Shown here piece by piece: positions 1 to 15,300 of a stretch of DNA of 64,000 nt. Origin of the DNA: Heliocidaris tuberculata (taxonomy: Eukaryota; Echinodermata; Echinoidea; Camarodonta; Echinometridae); NCBI GenBank assembly GCA_025618425.1, contig CM046849.1, positions 34,188,462 to 34,252,461 of the forward strand, written 5' to 3'. A program made the position numbers and the translations under genes. Within the stretch, counting starts at the first letter, position 1. Each line of letters opens with the position of its first letter. A model generated the notes under the pieces. The model was not told the origin of the DNA, did not search any database, and saw nothing but the letters and a program-made list of their open reading frames with translations.

Positions 1-785
1 AAGAGATTTGTTTGTCTCCCTGTTCTTGTTCCCTCTCTCTCTCTTTGAGTTTCATTTCTTTCTCTTTTCTTTCTCCCTCCATCTTTCTCCTTTTCTTTCT
101 TTCTTTGTTCTCTGCTATTGCTTTTTTCATCCTCCTCTTCCTATTGGAATATTCTTTGATGGTCATTATTGTACAGAATGGGGATGAAATATATTGCATA
201 TTTCACTCAATCATAATAGTTTGTGAGTGAGATCTACATCTTTAGAAAGCATTTACATCTTGAGAAATCAACCACATTGTCTACTCAAACCTCAATACAA
301 GGAATAAAACCCCTGGAATCCTGGGGTCTTTATACAGATTGTTTGGGGGGGGGGGGTGTATGTGGTTCTTATAAATATTCTCATCTTTACTCCCAGGTTT
401 CTGAAATTGAAACCTAAACTAGGTAATTATTTTTCTCACAGCAACATTTATTTGAAATGGTACTATTTGAAGCCAGAGCTTAGTATTGTAAAGTCACTGT
501 CTTTTATTTTTGGAAGAATATTTGAATAATGTTCTGTCTCAAAATATAGAAGACATGAATCTTCTTGCATAAAATGAAGAAAAGATGATAAAGCATCCTA
601 GATTACAAAGTATGGGTGAATATAGAGAGGTATTACAACAAGAAACATGTAGCTTAAAGTTCATAGATTGATATTAGCACTAACTTACCTTACAAGAAAT
701 GTGTGTACAGATTTATAAGTAGATATATGGATCTTGTTCATCTTCTTAATATCCTGTTCCTCTTATTATGCATTTATACTAATAG
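1..785. other. Intronic sequence upstream of exon A
   Basis: Pyrimidine-rich start (1-115), a G tract near 345-357, otherwise plain AT-rich sequence. No upstream deacetylase exon is recognised. Confidence 0.6.
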
Positions 786-904
786 GACCCCTCCCAGCTC
801 AATGGATCATCACTCGCCTCCACATAATGTATCACCCCAGTTTCATCATCAGCCAATGGGGTTTGGCCAGTATGATAGCAGTAACTTTCCACTCAGAAAA
901 ACAG
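786..904 (+). CDS. HDAC4: HDAC exon A: Ser/Pro-rich linker ending at first 14-3-3 site
   Basis: Encodes a His/Pro/Ser-rich stretch ([10 protein letters not shown]) ending FPLRKT, which aligns with the HDAC4 linker before its first 14-3-3 serine. The acceptor is the AG at 784-785; an alternative AG at 796-797 would drop four residues. The donor GTAAGG starts at 905. It begins on the third base of a codon and ends with one base of the next. No upstream exon was found in 1-785. Confidence 0.85.
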
Positions 905-3900
905 GTAAGGACAATCTGATGATTGGTCATTCTATCATGCAACTTTCCAACAGGAAGCTTTATTTAGTTTTACAAAATAGACACAAAAAATGAAAAGGTG
1001 CATTGTGTGAGATTCAAAAGCTTTTTGAAAATGTTTTCCTCATTATTCAAATCAGTAGCTTTGGCATTGGTAATTTATTTATTTTTTTTTTTGCTTATGA
1101 GGGTTTCGTAATGTGCAAATAATTGATCTTATAACAGTAAGAAGAATTCTTTATGTTGAGAATATTTCTTTTCTTTGGAAACGAGGAAAAGGTGAATGAA
1201 TTTTTAAAAAAAGGTGTACTGGATTAGGATATTATTTTATCAAATCTCAAGCAAAGAATTATTGCAGAGAGGGATTCTATGTAAGTGCTCTCAGGATTAT
1301 GGACAAATGTTTTTATGCTTCAACATACATTTTAGATTCATTCCATCTAATGCTTGTAAGAATGATTTACATTGCTGTGTTGAAGTTACAATGGTTGGGG
1401 GAACTGTCGGAAGAATGATTTACATGGCTGTGTTGAAGTTACAATGGTTTGGGAAACTGTCAGAAGAATGATTTACTGTATACGTCATATATTTCGCGGG
1501 GGTTTTATTTTCGCGAATTGCGAGTGGGTCACAAATTTAACAACACGCCAAAATATTGCCAACATAAGAAGTCGGTTGAATTTGTTGTCTCCTGGTCAGA
1601 AATTCACCACTTCTCTTTGCAAAAGTACATCATCACTGCTGTTTGTAGATTTGAGAATTTTCCGACCGCGAATTCAACCACTGGTTAGTCCTATTCGCGA
1701 AAATTTATGGCAGCGAAATTTAAGGCTTATACAGAACATGGCTGTGTTGAAGTTACAGTATTTTATTTTTTTTTTGGGGGGGGGGCACTGCCAGAAAACA
1801 CAAGGACGTATATTTACCATTCTGAAATCAAATTTCCCCAAAGGTTACTAGGAACTTTGAAATCTCTTGAAAATGTTTACCTTTCAGCAACCCTTATAGG
1901 AAATTTGGTGCCAGTCTGACTCTAGACATTACTGAAACATCTAATGTACAGTGGAAATACATTTTTGTCATTTTGGAACACATCTACATGTACACAGTTG
2001 TGAGAGAAGCTGTTTTTTTTTTCCATTACATATTTTGACCCTTATGTGTATACATACATTTAATATACTCCTGCAACTTTCTCAGAGTGGTAATATTTTG
2101 AATTGCTCGTTTAGATAGTAAGTGGGAGTGTGTTGCAGAAGATTAAATGAGAGTAAGAGTGATGCAGGAGTAGGAATAGAACTTGCAACGTATCCATCAT
2201 GGCAAACACATCATATGTGTATAGAACTCGTAATGTATCCATCATTTTTTAATTAAAAAAAAGTAGATTTCATAAAGTAATTTAATAAAAAGAGAGAGAG
2301 ATAATGAGAGAGTTGTGTACAATAAGAATAGATGGTGAGAATATACCCTCATGTTATTTCCTGCTTTAAAGGGGAGTTAACCTCAAAATATAAATGTGCT
2401 TACATTCAAAGAAAATCTATTCCTTCTGTTGTTGTCCTACGTAGTTTTGCATTAAGATATACGAGATGGGTATAAATCAAGATTTTCTCAGCAAAATTTA
2501 TCGTCTGCTAGCTCTACCTGGGGGCTACCATTTTCTTGATGTGTACATAAAGATATCTTTAATCCGAATGCAAAATCTTTCTTCCTCATACAAAATCCCA
2601 TTTGAGATTTGAAATATTTAACAGATGTATACATATATTCTAAAAACTAAAATGTGTTTTATATTTCTTTTAAAATTACAATTTTACTAAATAGAAATCT
2701 ATTTTCTTGATACTATGACATATGCGACGGGGCAAATTAATTCAAATTTATGGATGCTAACTTTTCCGAGCGTCAATATTGACAAACCATGCATCCACCT
2801 GCTTTGAGATAATGGACTTCATTAGTCAGAATGCGCGTTGTATAAATTATGTTCTGCTCTGCCAGGCAAATCCTAGATATCGATTTCTATTTAGCAAAAC
2901 CAGAGAATTTAAAAAGAAATCTATAAATTTCAAATTTTAGAATATATGAATGCACCTGTTATGTATTTTCCATCATATATGGGGATTTTTTGTAATGAAG
3001 AGAAGCAATTTAACTCTAGGATTAAAGATATCTCCCTGACCGGAACGGTTTTCACTGGTTCATGTAAAACTCCATATCATCAAGAAAATGGCATCCCCCA
3101 TGTAAAGTGTTAGCACATGATACCGTGTGCTAGAATGTCTTGATTTAAACACTTATCTGATATTTTATTTCTAAAGTGATACAGGCCAATGATTAAGAAT
3201 ATATTACACCTTTGAACAAAAGTACATTTATATTCTGGGGTTAATTCTCCTTTAATTGAATCACTGAGGAATTTATCAAGAAGAAACAAGAGAAAAAACA
3301 AATGAGGAAGATGTTTTCAAAGATTTTAGTTGAGAATAAGTAGAGTTTATAACCCTGGAACTTGTGAACCTGCAGTGAAAGGTAAATGACATCATTAACT
3401 TTAGACATGACATGAGGATATCAACCCTTCATGATTTACGTTTATAGTGACTCTATCCCTGGTTAATGTTTAATATCATAAAACATGTCTCTCTGTCTGT
3501 ACACACATACATACACAGTCATGAACTTCATGAACTTTTAAGCCTACATGTACAAGTAGTATGTAAATATGTAATGCCATATACATCGTAATTAACTTCA
3601 CCTTGAGCTAGGCCAGGATGTGGAAAGCTGGAAAGATTTTGATGAGCTGGTTTGATTGAAGTTGTAGATCATTGATAACTTTCACAGAGGTTCATTTTCA
3701 GCTGCATTTTCATACAGTGCATGCCAGTTTTCAATTGGAAGTTTTAGTCCTGTTTTAATGATAGAGAATGAATGTATTCAGCATTTCCATTTTCCCTGAA
3801 GATTACGGTTGAGAATTTGTGTAGCTAAATTCTGTTGTTTAATCACAGTAAGACAGGGCTTCGGGCTTCCTCAGGACATTTGTTTTTTTATATTGGGAAA

Positions 3901-6900
3901 GAGCTCATTGAGATTTTGTACTATTCTTGTCTTTTTGACAAATTATGATTTCTAAGGTAAATTAATATAGTTTTTTTTTTTTTACTGGACAATCAACACA
4001 ATACTGCTTACTACAAACACAAGAAGACTTGCAAAAAAAAAAGTATAATGCTTGTTTCTTTATTAAAAGCTTGTGCATTTTTGCATTTTATTTTAAGAAG
4101 AGTTTTCAACTTGACAGTATCATAAATCAAGTGACTTACATAATGCATACATACAGTCATTACTCTGAATTTAGAAAAAAAAAAAAATTTAGAAATAATG
4201 CATACATTGCACAATTGTGTCTAATTTCAAGCTTTTAAGTGTCAATTCTTTTCACCTTGTTGAAACAGAGAAACAGAAATAACTAGAACTTTAATTCGTC
4301 ACTGAAGACGAATTAGGTGGTCTGTCTACCCGTTGGTAAATTATTGCTAAGATGTGATAATATTTGTGCAAGATAATATTCCTGATTATGTTGAAAATGG
4401 ATGGAGACTTGCGTCAAAGAAAATCGGGCAATTTCATATTGCATTATACATGGGATATTAAACCCATAGGTTTAATACACGACAGGCAATCAGATTTTGC
4501 ATAGGGTTGTACACAAACTACATTCAATTAGGCATAACACGCAAAATAAAAAAGTTTATTACATTGTTTATGATTTTATATGTTACAGTAGTCGAAGCAA
4601 ATGGTAAAATATGAGGCAAAAAGAAGAAAAAAAAATTTCAAAAAAAAAATGGACCCACCGGGATTCGAACCTGGGTCGGCGGGATGGGAGGCAAGTGCTT
4701 TACCAATGGACCAAAAGTTTTCCAATAGAGATAACACGTAGACGAAAAACGGGATTCTCAAACTACATTTTGTACTTAAAAAACGGGCATGATCCCGACC
4801 TCTGATCAAAAATTGGAGGGCACTTTTGTGAAAGCTCATAGTCTCAGCTATAACATACCTAAATTTGGAAGAAAATCGAGCAGAAATAACAAAGATACAG
4901 CTCAAAGAAGACGGGAATGTAAAATCAAGATTTGAGAAAAAGTCATCTCCCATAGAGAATACACGCAAAATGTGAAAAATTGACATGCCTCCTTTAATCG
5001 CAAAAATACACCGTAATCCCTTTGTCAAAATGAAAAATGGTGTTGACTGATCTTATAGAGAATTGTCTCAGCTACAACATATCGAAAATTGGATGAAAAT
5101 TGACTAACTATGAGTGAAATATTGTCAAATGAATACAAAATTTATGACGTCATTTTTTCAAAATCGAATTTTTGAGTTCATATGCAAATGTGACGACGTT
5201 CCGATCGATTGACCCCCCAATTTTTTTCATGGATTACAATCTACAACTCATAGGCTTTCAGAAAATGTAAAAAAAATGGGGGGTAGCCACACATTCTGAC
5301 GAGCTATGGCGGATTTCATATAGACATGTTTTTACCACTTTTTACATTATATTGCCCATTGACGCGCGCACAAATTTTAAACTTTGACGCGCGCGTGTGG
5401 CATTATGGAAGGTCGAGAATGACTGGAAATAGTTGGAAGTTGTCAAGAATAGTGTCAGGAATCCAAACCATACGAAAAAACGGCGTTCTTAAATTCCGTA
5501 AGCGCTGTGCGCGCGCATAACGCGCGCGCGGGCGTGCACGCACGGAAAATTTTGAAATGCTTAAAATGGCCTGAAACGTGTGCAAAATGAATTTGAGATG
5601 ATTTTGAGCATTTTTAAATTTTGACGCGCGCGTACGTGCACGTCTTAATGCCCGCGCGGATTTTGCTGACATGTTACATTGACCCTTGACCTGAAGTTTA
5701 TGTGTATTAAATATGGATAATTTTTGATGACTCGTTATGAAGATATGATCGATAATGTGATTTTACAAAATGGCGCCTGGATGACGTCACGATGACCTGA
5801 TGACCTTGAAATATTTCGTGGCACTTGACCATGATAGGCCTGATAACTGACTGAAATTCGATGAAAAGTGAGTGAGCCGAATTTGAGAAATCACTGTCAC
5901 AAAAAAGTGGCGTAAATAAAGAATAATAATAAAGAAAATTCTGACGAAATTAAGAGGTGATCTGTCTACGACAGACCACCTAAATATGTCACACTTTACA
6001 CAGTTTAGCTTTCATAAGATGTCAAAGTTGCTCTGCGTCATTTCTTTGTTTGAAGTATGTCCAGTGTAGTGTTGAACAACGAACTCCATAAATATCGCCT
6101 TGCTTGTACCCTGGACACTAGCTAGGTTGACTAAAGCTATTTATAGCTCTCTTATGCAAATAGTCTCAAGGTGTAATAGCAAGCAACCGCCTTCGTTTGT
6201 GAAGCGTGAAGCGTACTTGCCGATTAAATTTCCCTTTTTCTCTTGAAGCGATGAGCCTAAAATTGGGTCATCCTTCCCCCCACTGTGAATACTCCCTAAA
6301 AGTTTCTTGTTATTAAGTCTGACTAACTGAATTATAGTTTATATGCATAAACATGTACACCAACAATGAATATGAGTTGAAGCATGGTCCTTGTAAATTA
6401 TAAGGAATGTACCTCTTAGGTATTTAAACAATTCACTGAACTTGCCAGGATAACTGTTTATGTCACTGAATTATTCAATTCATCATCATTTGCATTTAAA
6501 TACACATACATGTAATAATTTCAATACATCTGCAAAGTAATGAAATAAAATACACTGTTGCCAATATTGGGCTTAGAAATGTTGGCTTCCAAATCCACTT
6601 TCATTATGATGGATCATTAAGATATGTGAAACAAAAATCTAATTTGAGTTGTAGAATAGAAATATATGAATATCTGGTTATGGAGAGTTAATATTTGTTA
6701 CATGTACATTGTAAATAGCTGTTTATTATATGGGATACAGTGTACAGAGATACATGTAGGTTGATAATGAAAGGTATGTCATTGACTTTATAGAAGAACA
6801 TGAGTTCCCAACTGTATGCCTCAAATAAAAGAATACAAAGATGCCAAAGTCAAATGATAAATGTCTGTCCAGTTTGCTAAAACAACAATTATTACATGTA

Positions 6901-9293
6901 TGTACTAGAAGTTCCTACTCAATCATACCAATTCATTATCAATATTCAATGGAGCTTATCCTGTCTTGTTTACTGTAACGACATGCATCATCGATACTCT
7001 GGTTGATGCTTGTACGTGATCCTTGCTCAATGATCCCTGGTCGCTTGCTTCATAGGTCCCAGGTCAGGACTTATTACATATCGATGAGATTTTTATTTTT
7101 AGCATACCAGCGTACAAGGTTCTGCATTATTGATTGATTCTCATCCTCATTCTCTTCTCTCTCCCTCTGACCTTTCTCAGCAGCGTGCTCTAGTTTTCAT
7201 GAAACCTTCTCAAACCTGCTCAGATAGCTAGCTGCCTTATCTGCTAGCTTGCCTTCATGCTAGCCCACTAATCAACTACATTGCAGGCAAATTTCCGTTA
7301 AGAGAAATCATACCCAAACCTTGTTCTTCTTGGTGCTGGGTTTGTCTACGCATAAAGGTTTTCTCTTCGATATATGATTCATTGGAGCTGAATGGATGAT
7401 AATAGAAAAGGAAATTAGAAGAACCTCTTTCTTGTAGAAATGTGGTCAGGGTTTAATGCATTACATGTAGTAATGAGAGTAAGAAAAAGAAAGAAGACAC
7501 ATCAAGAGAGAGATAGAGAGAAACAGAGAAGAGAGAGGAAGAGAGAGATAGGGAAGGAGGAGGGGGGGGGGGGGGGGGGATAAAAACAGTTGAAAAGAAG
7601 AAATATGGGTAAAGAGACAGAGAAAGAAAGAAGTGAGAGAGTAGGAGAAGGTTGAATTAGTTATACAGACGTACATGTAGTCATGTCAAAAATACATTTT
7701 TAGTACATTTAGGAATGAACTGCATAATTTTCTCAACTCTTATGATACAGTTGATCTTATATGCATTTTGCAATCATAAGTATCTAATGAACATGTACAT
7801 ATTCTATGTATGAATTTGCTTAACAAATTTGCATTTTTATAATGTCACTATGCACGTCATGCATTTTTAGTACAATTACAAGTGTATACATGTACATTCA
7901 ATTTCAAAATTTTATTTGGCATCGATGCAGTGCATCATGTGCATATTTTCTACAAATAAGCTGAAAATACTTGCTACAAATAGTAAGGTGTATACATTAC
8001 ATTTTTGTATTGCTTCAGGTAAATGTCAAAAATGTACTTGTGTTGTCTACCCTTATATATTAAATTACATGCCACGAATAGCCCTTTAACCCTTTCAGGA
8101 CAGGAATTATTTAAGGGCTAGATTGGTCATATTTTTTTCTTCAAATTGGCAACAATAATATTTTTAGTGCTACAATTCTGTATATGGTTCTAATATGTTG
8201 TAATGTCTTTGAAAACACTATACATACAAAAAAAGTTTAAAAATTGTCTTTTTTGATAAAGTAGGTTCAATGATTTTGAACCTCTCTATGTGTTGCCAAT
8301 TGAAAGATTTTAAAGCTTATTCTTGTTCTTAAAATTCTGGCATCAAACACAGTATGGTCATGCAACAAAAATGGACATAGTGTGTGCAGAAATTTTTGCT
8401 CCTTCTACTCATGCATTTGGTATATTTTTAAGAGCTCTGAATCAAAAGTTATTGAGCCATACCACAAAATGTGGTCAATTGTCTCGAAAGGGTTAAGCTA
8501 TTTCTCAAGATATGCTTGATTCAAATACACACTAATAGAAACAAAAGAAAATACAGTAACTTTAATTTTTCATTTATATTTCCTTTATTGGATGACACAC
8601 ATGTCATTCAACCACAAGAAGTGCTTTGATGGGTATACTATTCTGAATGTTCATGTATGTATATATTTATTCATTGAACTTCATTGACATATCCATCAAT
8701 ATTTTGTTCGAATATAACAACAATAATCAGAACAATAATAATGATAATAATAATAAGAGTAACACAGTTATGACAAAAACAGAAAAGTATATCGTGAGTA
8801 TAGCATTTGAAACATAAAAACAAAAAATAAAATACTCATAATTGATCAACTAGACATGCTCTTTCATGAAATATAAATTATCAGATTATGTACAAATAGT
8901 GTAAGGTGATGAGAAAAGAGCCATTAAAAGAATTATATACATATACTTATACACTATACACTGTATATGCCTAATTATAAACAGTTTAAAGGTTACCACG
9001 TTGATCAATAGTATATCGCAAAAAATGTATTGAGGAAGTGAGGCTATATCTTTGACAACTTGTCATGTACTGTTGGTAGGTGTAGACATGAGATTAATTA
9101 GCTGTGATTCTTGGAAAGCTTGTTATTATGGGGAAAACCAAGTCACATTAATCTCTCTCTTGCATGGCAAATGCAGTATTAGTTCATGGTTTGCAATGCA
9201 GAATTTATTTGAATATCAGTAACAATGATGGAAGAGAAATGGACTACGGAATAGAAAGAGAGATGGACAGAAACTCAGACCGAGACAGAAAAT

Positions 9294-9338
<45 letters not shown>

Positions 9339-12300
9339 AGATAAAGAATAAGAGAGAGAGAGAGAAAAAAAAAAAGAGATAAAGAATAAGAGAGAAAGAG
9401 AGAGATTGGGAAAGATGAAAAGAAAGATTGTGAGAGATGGAGGGAAAGGAAAGGAGAAATAAAAATTGGGGGGGGGGGGGAGGGTACAGATATAATATTA
9501 ACTGAAAACAAACCTTAACAAGTAGGTCCATGAAGGGCAGTATTATATAATGTACTTGTATACCATTATTGCCATCATGCTAATATTGAGGTCAAACAAA
9601 GGTATATGGAAGTGGGTTGTGGCAGAAGGTGTTTGAATGGGAGGATAGAAGATATTGTGTGTATTGAATGGATATGATTTAATTAATAATACATGCTTAA
9701 AAGATTAAGTTGAGTTCTGGTCATGCGATTACACTGTGAAAGAAAATGTAGCAAAGCAATTTGGAAAGGTTGATCATGTCGTCATAAAAATTGCTGTATG
9801 CTGTGAGGTTTTGGAATTGTCAAAATGATAATGAATTAAAGGGCAATCCAAAAGTTTGAAAGAAATCGGACAAGGACTAAGAAAGTTATGGATGTTTGAA
9901 AAATGAGATCACTACATCTATGCGAATCTCAAATTGGCAATTTGGTGAGTCAATTGTGATATTTTTGTGGACAACTCTCCCATTTGTCGTACACAAAAAT
10001 ATCATTAATTTGCGGTTTTCTTCGAGGCGCTTTTACCCTCGGGGCAGTACTAAAAATATATTGGAGATAGCATATTGTTATAGGTCCTCATGAACGAAAA
10101 GATCCTACTGAGTAATGCATTTTGAAAAAAGTGACATTTTAGTCATTTTGTGTGTTAGAGCGAATGGGAGAATTGTCCACAGCTACATCACAGTGACATT
10201 ACCTATTCGGCCAATTTGAAATTCCCATATGCATAGTGATTACAACTTTCAAAAATTCATAACTTTCTTATTGCTTGTCCAATTTCGTTCAAACTTTTAC
10301 CAATCTGCTTCTCTGATTTTTCCTCTTTCTTTCAAAGCAACTTGCTATAAAGGTTGGATTTCCCTTTAACCCAATCTCGATGAGAAGCAAATGTACTACA
10401 CACAAAAATGGGGATATGGGACTGCACACATTTGTGTGTGCACAAATGTTTGTTCCCAACACGTCAGCCATTTCTTGTCATATTTCGAATATGAGGGTGT
10501 TTGGAGAGCAATCCTTTTCAGGGGACATTTCTACTATGATGTACTTCCAAACTTTAACATAAAAGGATTGAGAAAGCTCACAAATTATATTTCCCCTTTC
10601 CCAGAACTCAACCTTCTCTTTCTTGATCGTACAATATAAATCGTACAATATAAATCTTACAATATGAATCGTACATGTTTTCTTCACACTTCTGTATGTA
10701 AGTATAATGCAATTATAGATTTATATTTATTGTTATTTTTGTTGCGGATACAAGAGGATTATAGTGAAAAAAAATAATAAAAATTTGTACAAAATCATAT
10801 ATTACAACCATTGGATTACCAGGGACACAAAATACCAACAGTCTCCATTCTTTTGATAACTGTATGCAATGTGAATCTATTGATAAACTGAGGAAAACAA
10901 TTAAACAATATATATTTCTTTGTTCTTTCCTTCTTTAGCATCTGACTCGAACTTGAAAGTAAGATCAAGATTGAAAGAGAAAGTGACGGAGAGACGTACT
11001 CATGGAAGCCCTCTGTTAAGAAGAAGGGAAGGACCAAACTCTCTCAAACGCAAACCTGTCAGTGGAGAACTGAACTGTAAGTTTTATTCATCTCCCTTGA
11101 TGGCACTTATCTTGTCATACAGTGTAGGTGCTGAGCACTTGTCTTTTTTAAATTGGGTATATGGGCTTTTTGCATTAAAACTTTTGATTAAATGCAACTC
11201 AAAGATTGAAATGCACCATTCTGATTGGATGAACATCAAATTAGTTTTGAATTTTGGTATTGCATATCATCACAAAATTGTAAGAAGATGAAAACATAGT
11301 CCATTTTAGGAATTAAAAAAAAACATAATTGTGAGTGACTTGCTATTGAAGAACTTGAAATCAAAGAAGCCTATCTAATGGACTTGGGGTACAAGCTCAT
11401 ACTAAGAGCACATCTATAGGGTAAAGAGGGTAAACTTTGTACACATGTAGCATGTAAACTCAAATTAGGTGAATGGGTGTACATGTAATAATTCAATTCA
11501 ATTCAATTCAATTCAATTCAATTTTATTTTACATGTATTTCGCAAGGTAAAATCAATATACATGGTAACAATAGATTAAAATACATATGCATTATCATCT
11601 GGGGCTTTCCATGAAGGTTAAAAACCGGTAGAATTTGGATCACCCGTTAGTAGAAAAACAGAACCAAATTATTTTAGGCACAAAAACAGGATAATGCACC
11701 TAAACACACACAGACACCAAAATTATAACAACAACAGAAAAAAAAAGAATTAAAAAAAAAGACCCCCCCCCCCCCCAAAAAAAAAAAAAAAGCCAAATTA
11801 AAAGGAGAAAGAAGAAGAAAAGATGTAAGGGAATTCGAACATCACATAATTCACTGTGATGATTAATAATTATTTACTAATAATGTTTTATATTGTTTCC
11901 TAAAGGAAGATACAAATTGTGATTTTGTTATGTCATGGGGAATAATATTCCAATGTTTAGAACCTATGTAACTCATTGACTTAGCTTTATGACTTGATTT
12001 AATGGACAGTAAATTAAATTTGTTTAAAGATCAAGTATTATAATTATGAACTTTATTATTATATTGAAAGATGTCTAAAAAGGGGGTAGGTAATAGCTTA
12101 TTTTCATATTTATACATGAACGTTACAATTTCTTGCTTATTTATATCAGATATATTTAATGATGATAATTTCTTAAAAATAGGAACAGATTGCGCTAAAT
12201 ATTGAGAATTAGTAGCTATTCTTAAACATTTCTTTTGAACTTTAAAGAATGTGTCTAATTCAGTTTGAGTTGCATTGCAATAGTGGGCCTACCTCTTAGC

Positions 12301-15300
12301 ATCCCAGAGAGAGTAAATATTCATTTACCTTTTGATGACGAATGAAAGAAAGGAAAGAGGGGGGAGGGTGATTTTACCCAACACTTTATCCCAGTTGGAC
12401 CCATTTTTATGAGAAAGAAGTTATGGTAATATGAGTGATGATACAAGAATTGGCATGATATATGTGGCTAGTGTTCCATATGAAGGAAACTAGATTGATT
12501 AGAAGCTTCCTGACTCACTGCATGAATTGATGCTAACTCATTCTGAGGTCAACACACTTTTAGTTGACAGTCTCATCTTCCCACTTAGCAATAGCAGGAA
12601 AGTGTGACACATGATATGAATACTTCAATTGTTTTCCCCCCTTTCATACCAATGTTGTAATTGGTGCAGTGAAATGATTATGGAAGATAGAGACACACAT
12701 GGAGTGCATACTGAAGAGATGGTATGGTATCAATAATGGTTTCTTTAGACAAAAGGCTGACTTGGAAGCTCTCTGTCTTTGTTCCTGTTTTCTTACAAGT
12801 CACTCATTTTATTGTTATCACTGGAGTCCATTTTGCTTGCAAGCTTTTAATGGGAATGTTAGCCAATCAGAATGAAAGAAGTAATCGTATATGGTACTTA
12901 AGGTTACTTTAGAATAGCATCTTCTCTCTGTGAATTTAGAGACATTTATGGTTCTGGTACAGTCAATTGTCTTCCCTTTCTCTTAGATAAAAATTTGTAT
13001 TTTTTTCCCTTAACCGTGCCAACAAGGATTTTCTTCCTTGCAAAGGGATAAAGAACCCTTGTTATGATGACTGAAAAAGAAAAATTCACAGGGTAAGAAA
13101 TCGATTCAGCTCATGAAAACTAAAAAAAAGCTGTAAAACCTGTAAAAGATTTCAGGGCCCTGTCTTATAAAGACTTGCGATTAATTTGAATGATTTGCAA
13201 CTCTTTATAAGACAGCGACCTAGTATTTCACTTTTAAAATGGGAAATCCATAAAGGGCTTCTGTTGACAAAAAGTATTTTCAGATGTTTTCTATCTGTCA
13301 TGAGATGGGCAATTTTTGCCACCTGTATTTGAGTTGCTATTCATGTTCGGAACAGCCAGTTACAGTAACAATTGTAAGTATAATTATTAGATGTGTAGTG
13401 GGATAATACTTGTCTGTTTGATCACCCTAGCTGTATCACATGGGTAGTAAGTAAAGGTTTGTATAAAAATGATAATTATTATTATTGTTGTTTCACAGTA
13501 GATACATCATCCAACAGTGCCCCTGGATCTGGTCCTAGTTCACCTCTGAGTGGAGGAGCAGCTGGTGGTGATAGTCCTAATGGAGTACCTGTAGCAGCAT
13601 TGCCTGAGGTATGTATGGCATGACACCATCTAGTTATCAGACTTGAGTCTACCTTGCATTTCAATAACATGAAACAAAAGGCTTAGGAACTCCATCCATT
13701 CTATCTGTGAGCTATTTTTAAAGATTCTGAAACCTGTACTAGGTATATGGCATAAACTGCTTCCAAGGAGTTATGATCTTTTATACCTCACCTTCATTCA
13801 ATGTGTAGGGGGTTTGGAATGGTTGGTATTATAAGGTTTGATGAGATGTTGTTACTCATATAACCTGGGGATTTTTCTTCTGTTGAAGGGAAATTGGTCC
13901 AGAGATTGTAATTTTTAGCATATTATTTATTTTGTTTTTTCAGGAAGCAAGTAGTGCTCCTAAGATGATGATGAAGCAGAGGTTATATGGGGTAGCCAGT
14001 GATCTCTACAGCTCTCCTTCTCTACCTAACATCTCTATTGGGATTCCTGCTGCAAACAACCCACAACACTCGCCACCTCTGGTAAGAAACAAAATGTCAA
14101 ATGACCCACAACACTCTCACTCTCTGGTAAGAAACAAAATCTTATACAACCTACAAAACTCGCCACCTCTGGTAAGAAACAAAATCTAAAAAAGCCTACA
14201 ACACTTGCCACCTCCGGTAAGAAACAAAGTCTCATACAACCCACGACACTTGTTAGAAACAAAATCTCAAACATCCCGCAACACTCGCCATCTCTGGTAA
14301 GAAACAAAATGTCAAACGACCCGCAACACTCGCCATCTCTGGTAAGAAACAAAATCTCATACAATCCATAACACTCACCCCCTCCGGTAAGAAACAAAAT
14401 CTCAAACAACAACACTCGCCATCTCTGGTAAGAAACAAAATCTCATTACAGCCCACAAAAGTCGCCACCTCTGGTAAGAAACAAAATCTCAAACAACCGA
14501 AGTCTCAAACGACCTGTAATACTCGCCACCTCTGGTGAGAAACAAAATCTCAAACGACCTGTAACACTCGCCACCTGTGATAAGAAACAAAATCTCAAAC
14601 AACCCACAACACTCGCCACCTCTGGTAAGAAACAAAATCTCAAACGACCTGCAACACTCGCCACCTGTGATAAGAAACAAAATCTCAATCAACTCACAAC
14701 ATTCGCCACCTTTGGTAAGAAAAAAAAAAGTCAAACTACCCACAACACTCACCATCTCTGGCAAGAAACAAAATGTCAAACAACCCACAACACTCACCAT
14801 CTCTAGTAAGAAACAAAATTTCATACAACCCCTAACACTTGCCAACTCTGGTAAGAAATCAAATATTTCAGTACCCCAAAGACTCACCCCTACTGCTTTA
14901 AAATAGGTAATTTGTGTGCTCTATGAAGTTCTTGAATTGAATAGATGGTACTCCGACCCCATTCTCACTCCAAAATACTTTTGTTTTCATACTACAATTT
15001 TGTTTTGGTTTTATTTCTATGTTATCAAAGTGCTCTTGGCACTGGACAATATGTCACATGTTGTCTAGTGGGTTAATCCATTGCTTCCTGGTGCATTTGT
15101 GTCTGTCCAAGGGCAATCTTACCAGTTGTGATCCACTATGGGTGCTTTTATTTGGAGATCCGTCATTGGTTTACTTCAGTGGTGTCAAAGCATATTTATT
15201 GACCATTCAGAGTTATGAATGATAGTTTGCCAGGGAAATTGAAGACTATGATGCAACATGTAAAAGTAATCTTGGGCTTCATAGGAGTTATGCACCTTTG

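Larger units (their letters stand above)
905..10938. other. 10-kb intron after exon A
   Basis: Holds the transposons and microsatellites listed separately. 3256-4313, 5983-8085 and 8497-9290 are AT-rich with no recognisable gene; a G tract sits at 7562-7580. Confidence 0.7.

Noticed and set aside
14035..14906. Several open frames with [10 protein letters not shown] or [12 protein letters not shown] repeats
   Set aside because: They are products of the 45-bp splice-donor array. Only the first 30 codons after exon D could be translated, through alternative donors.
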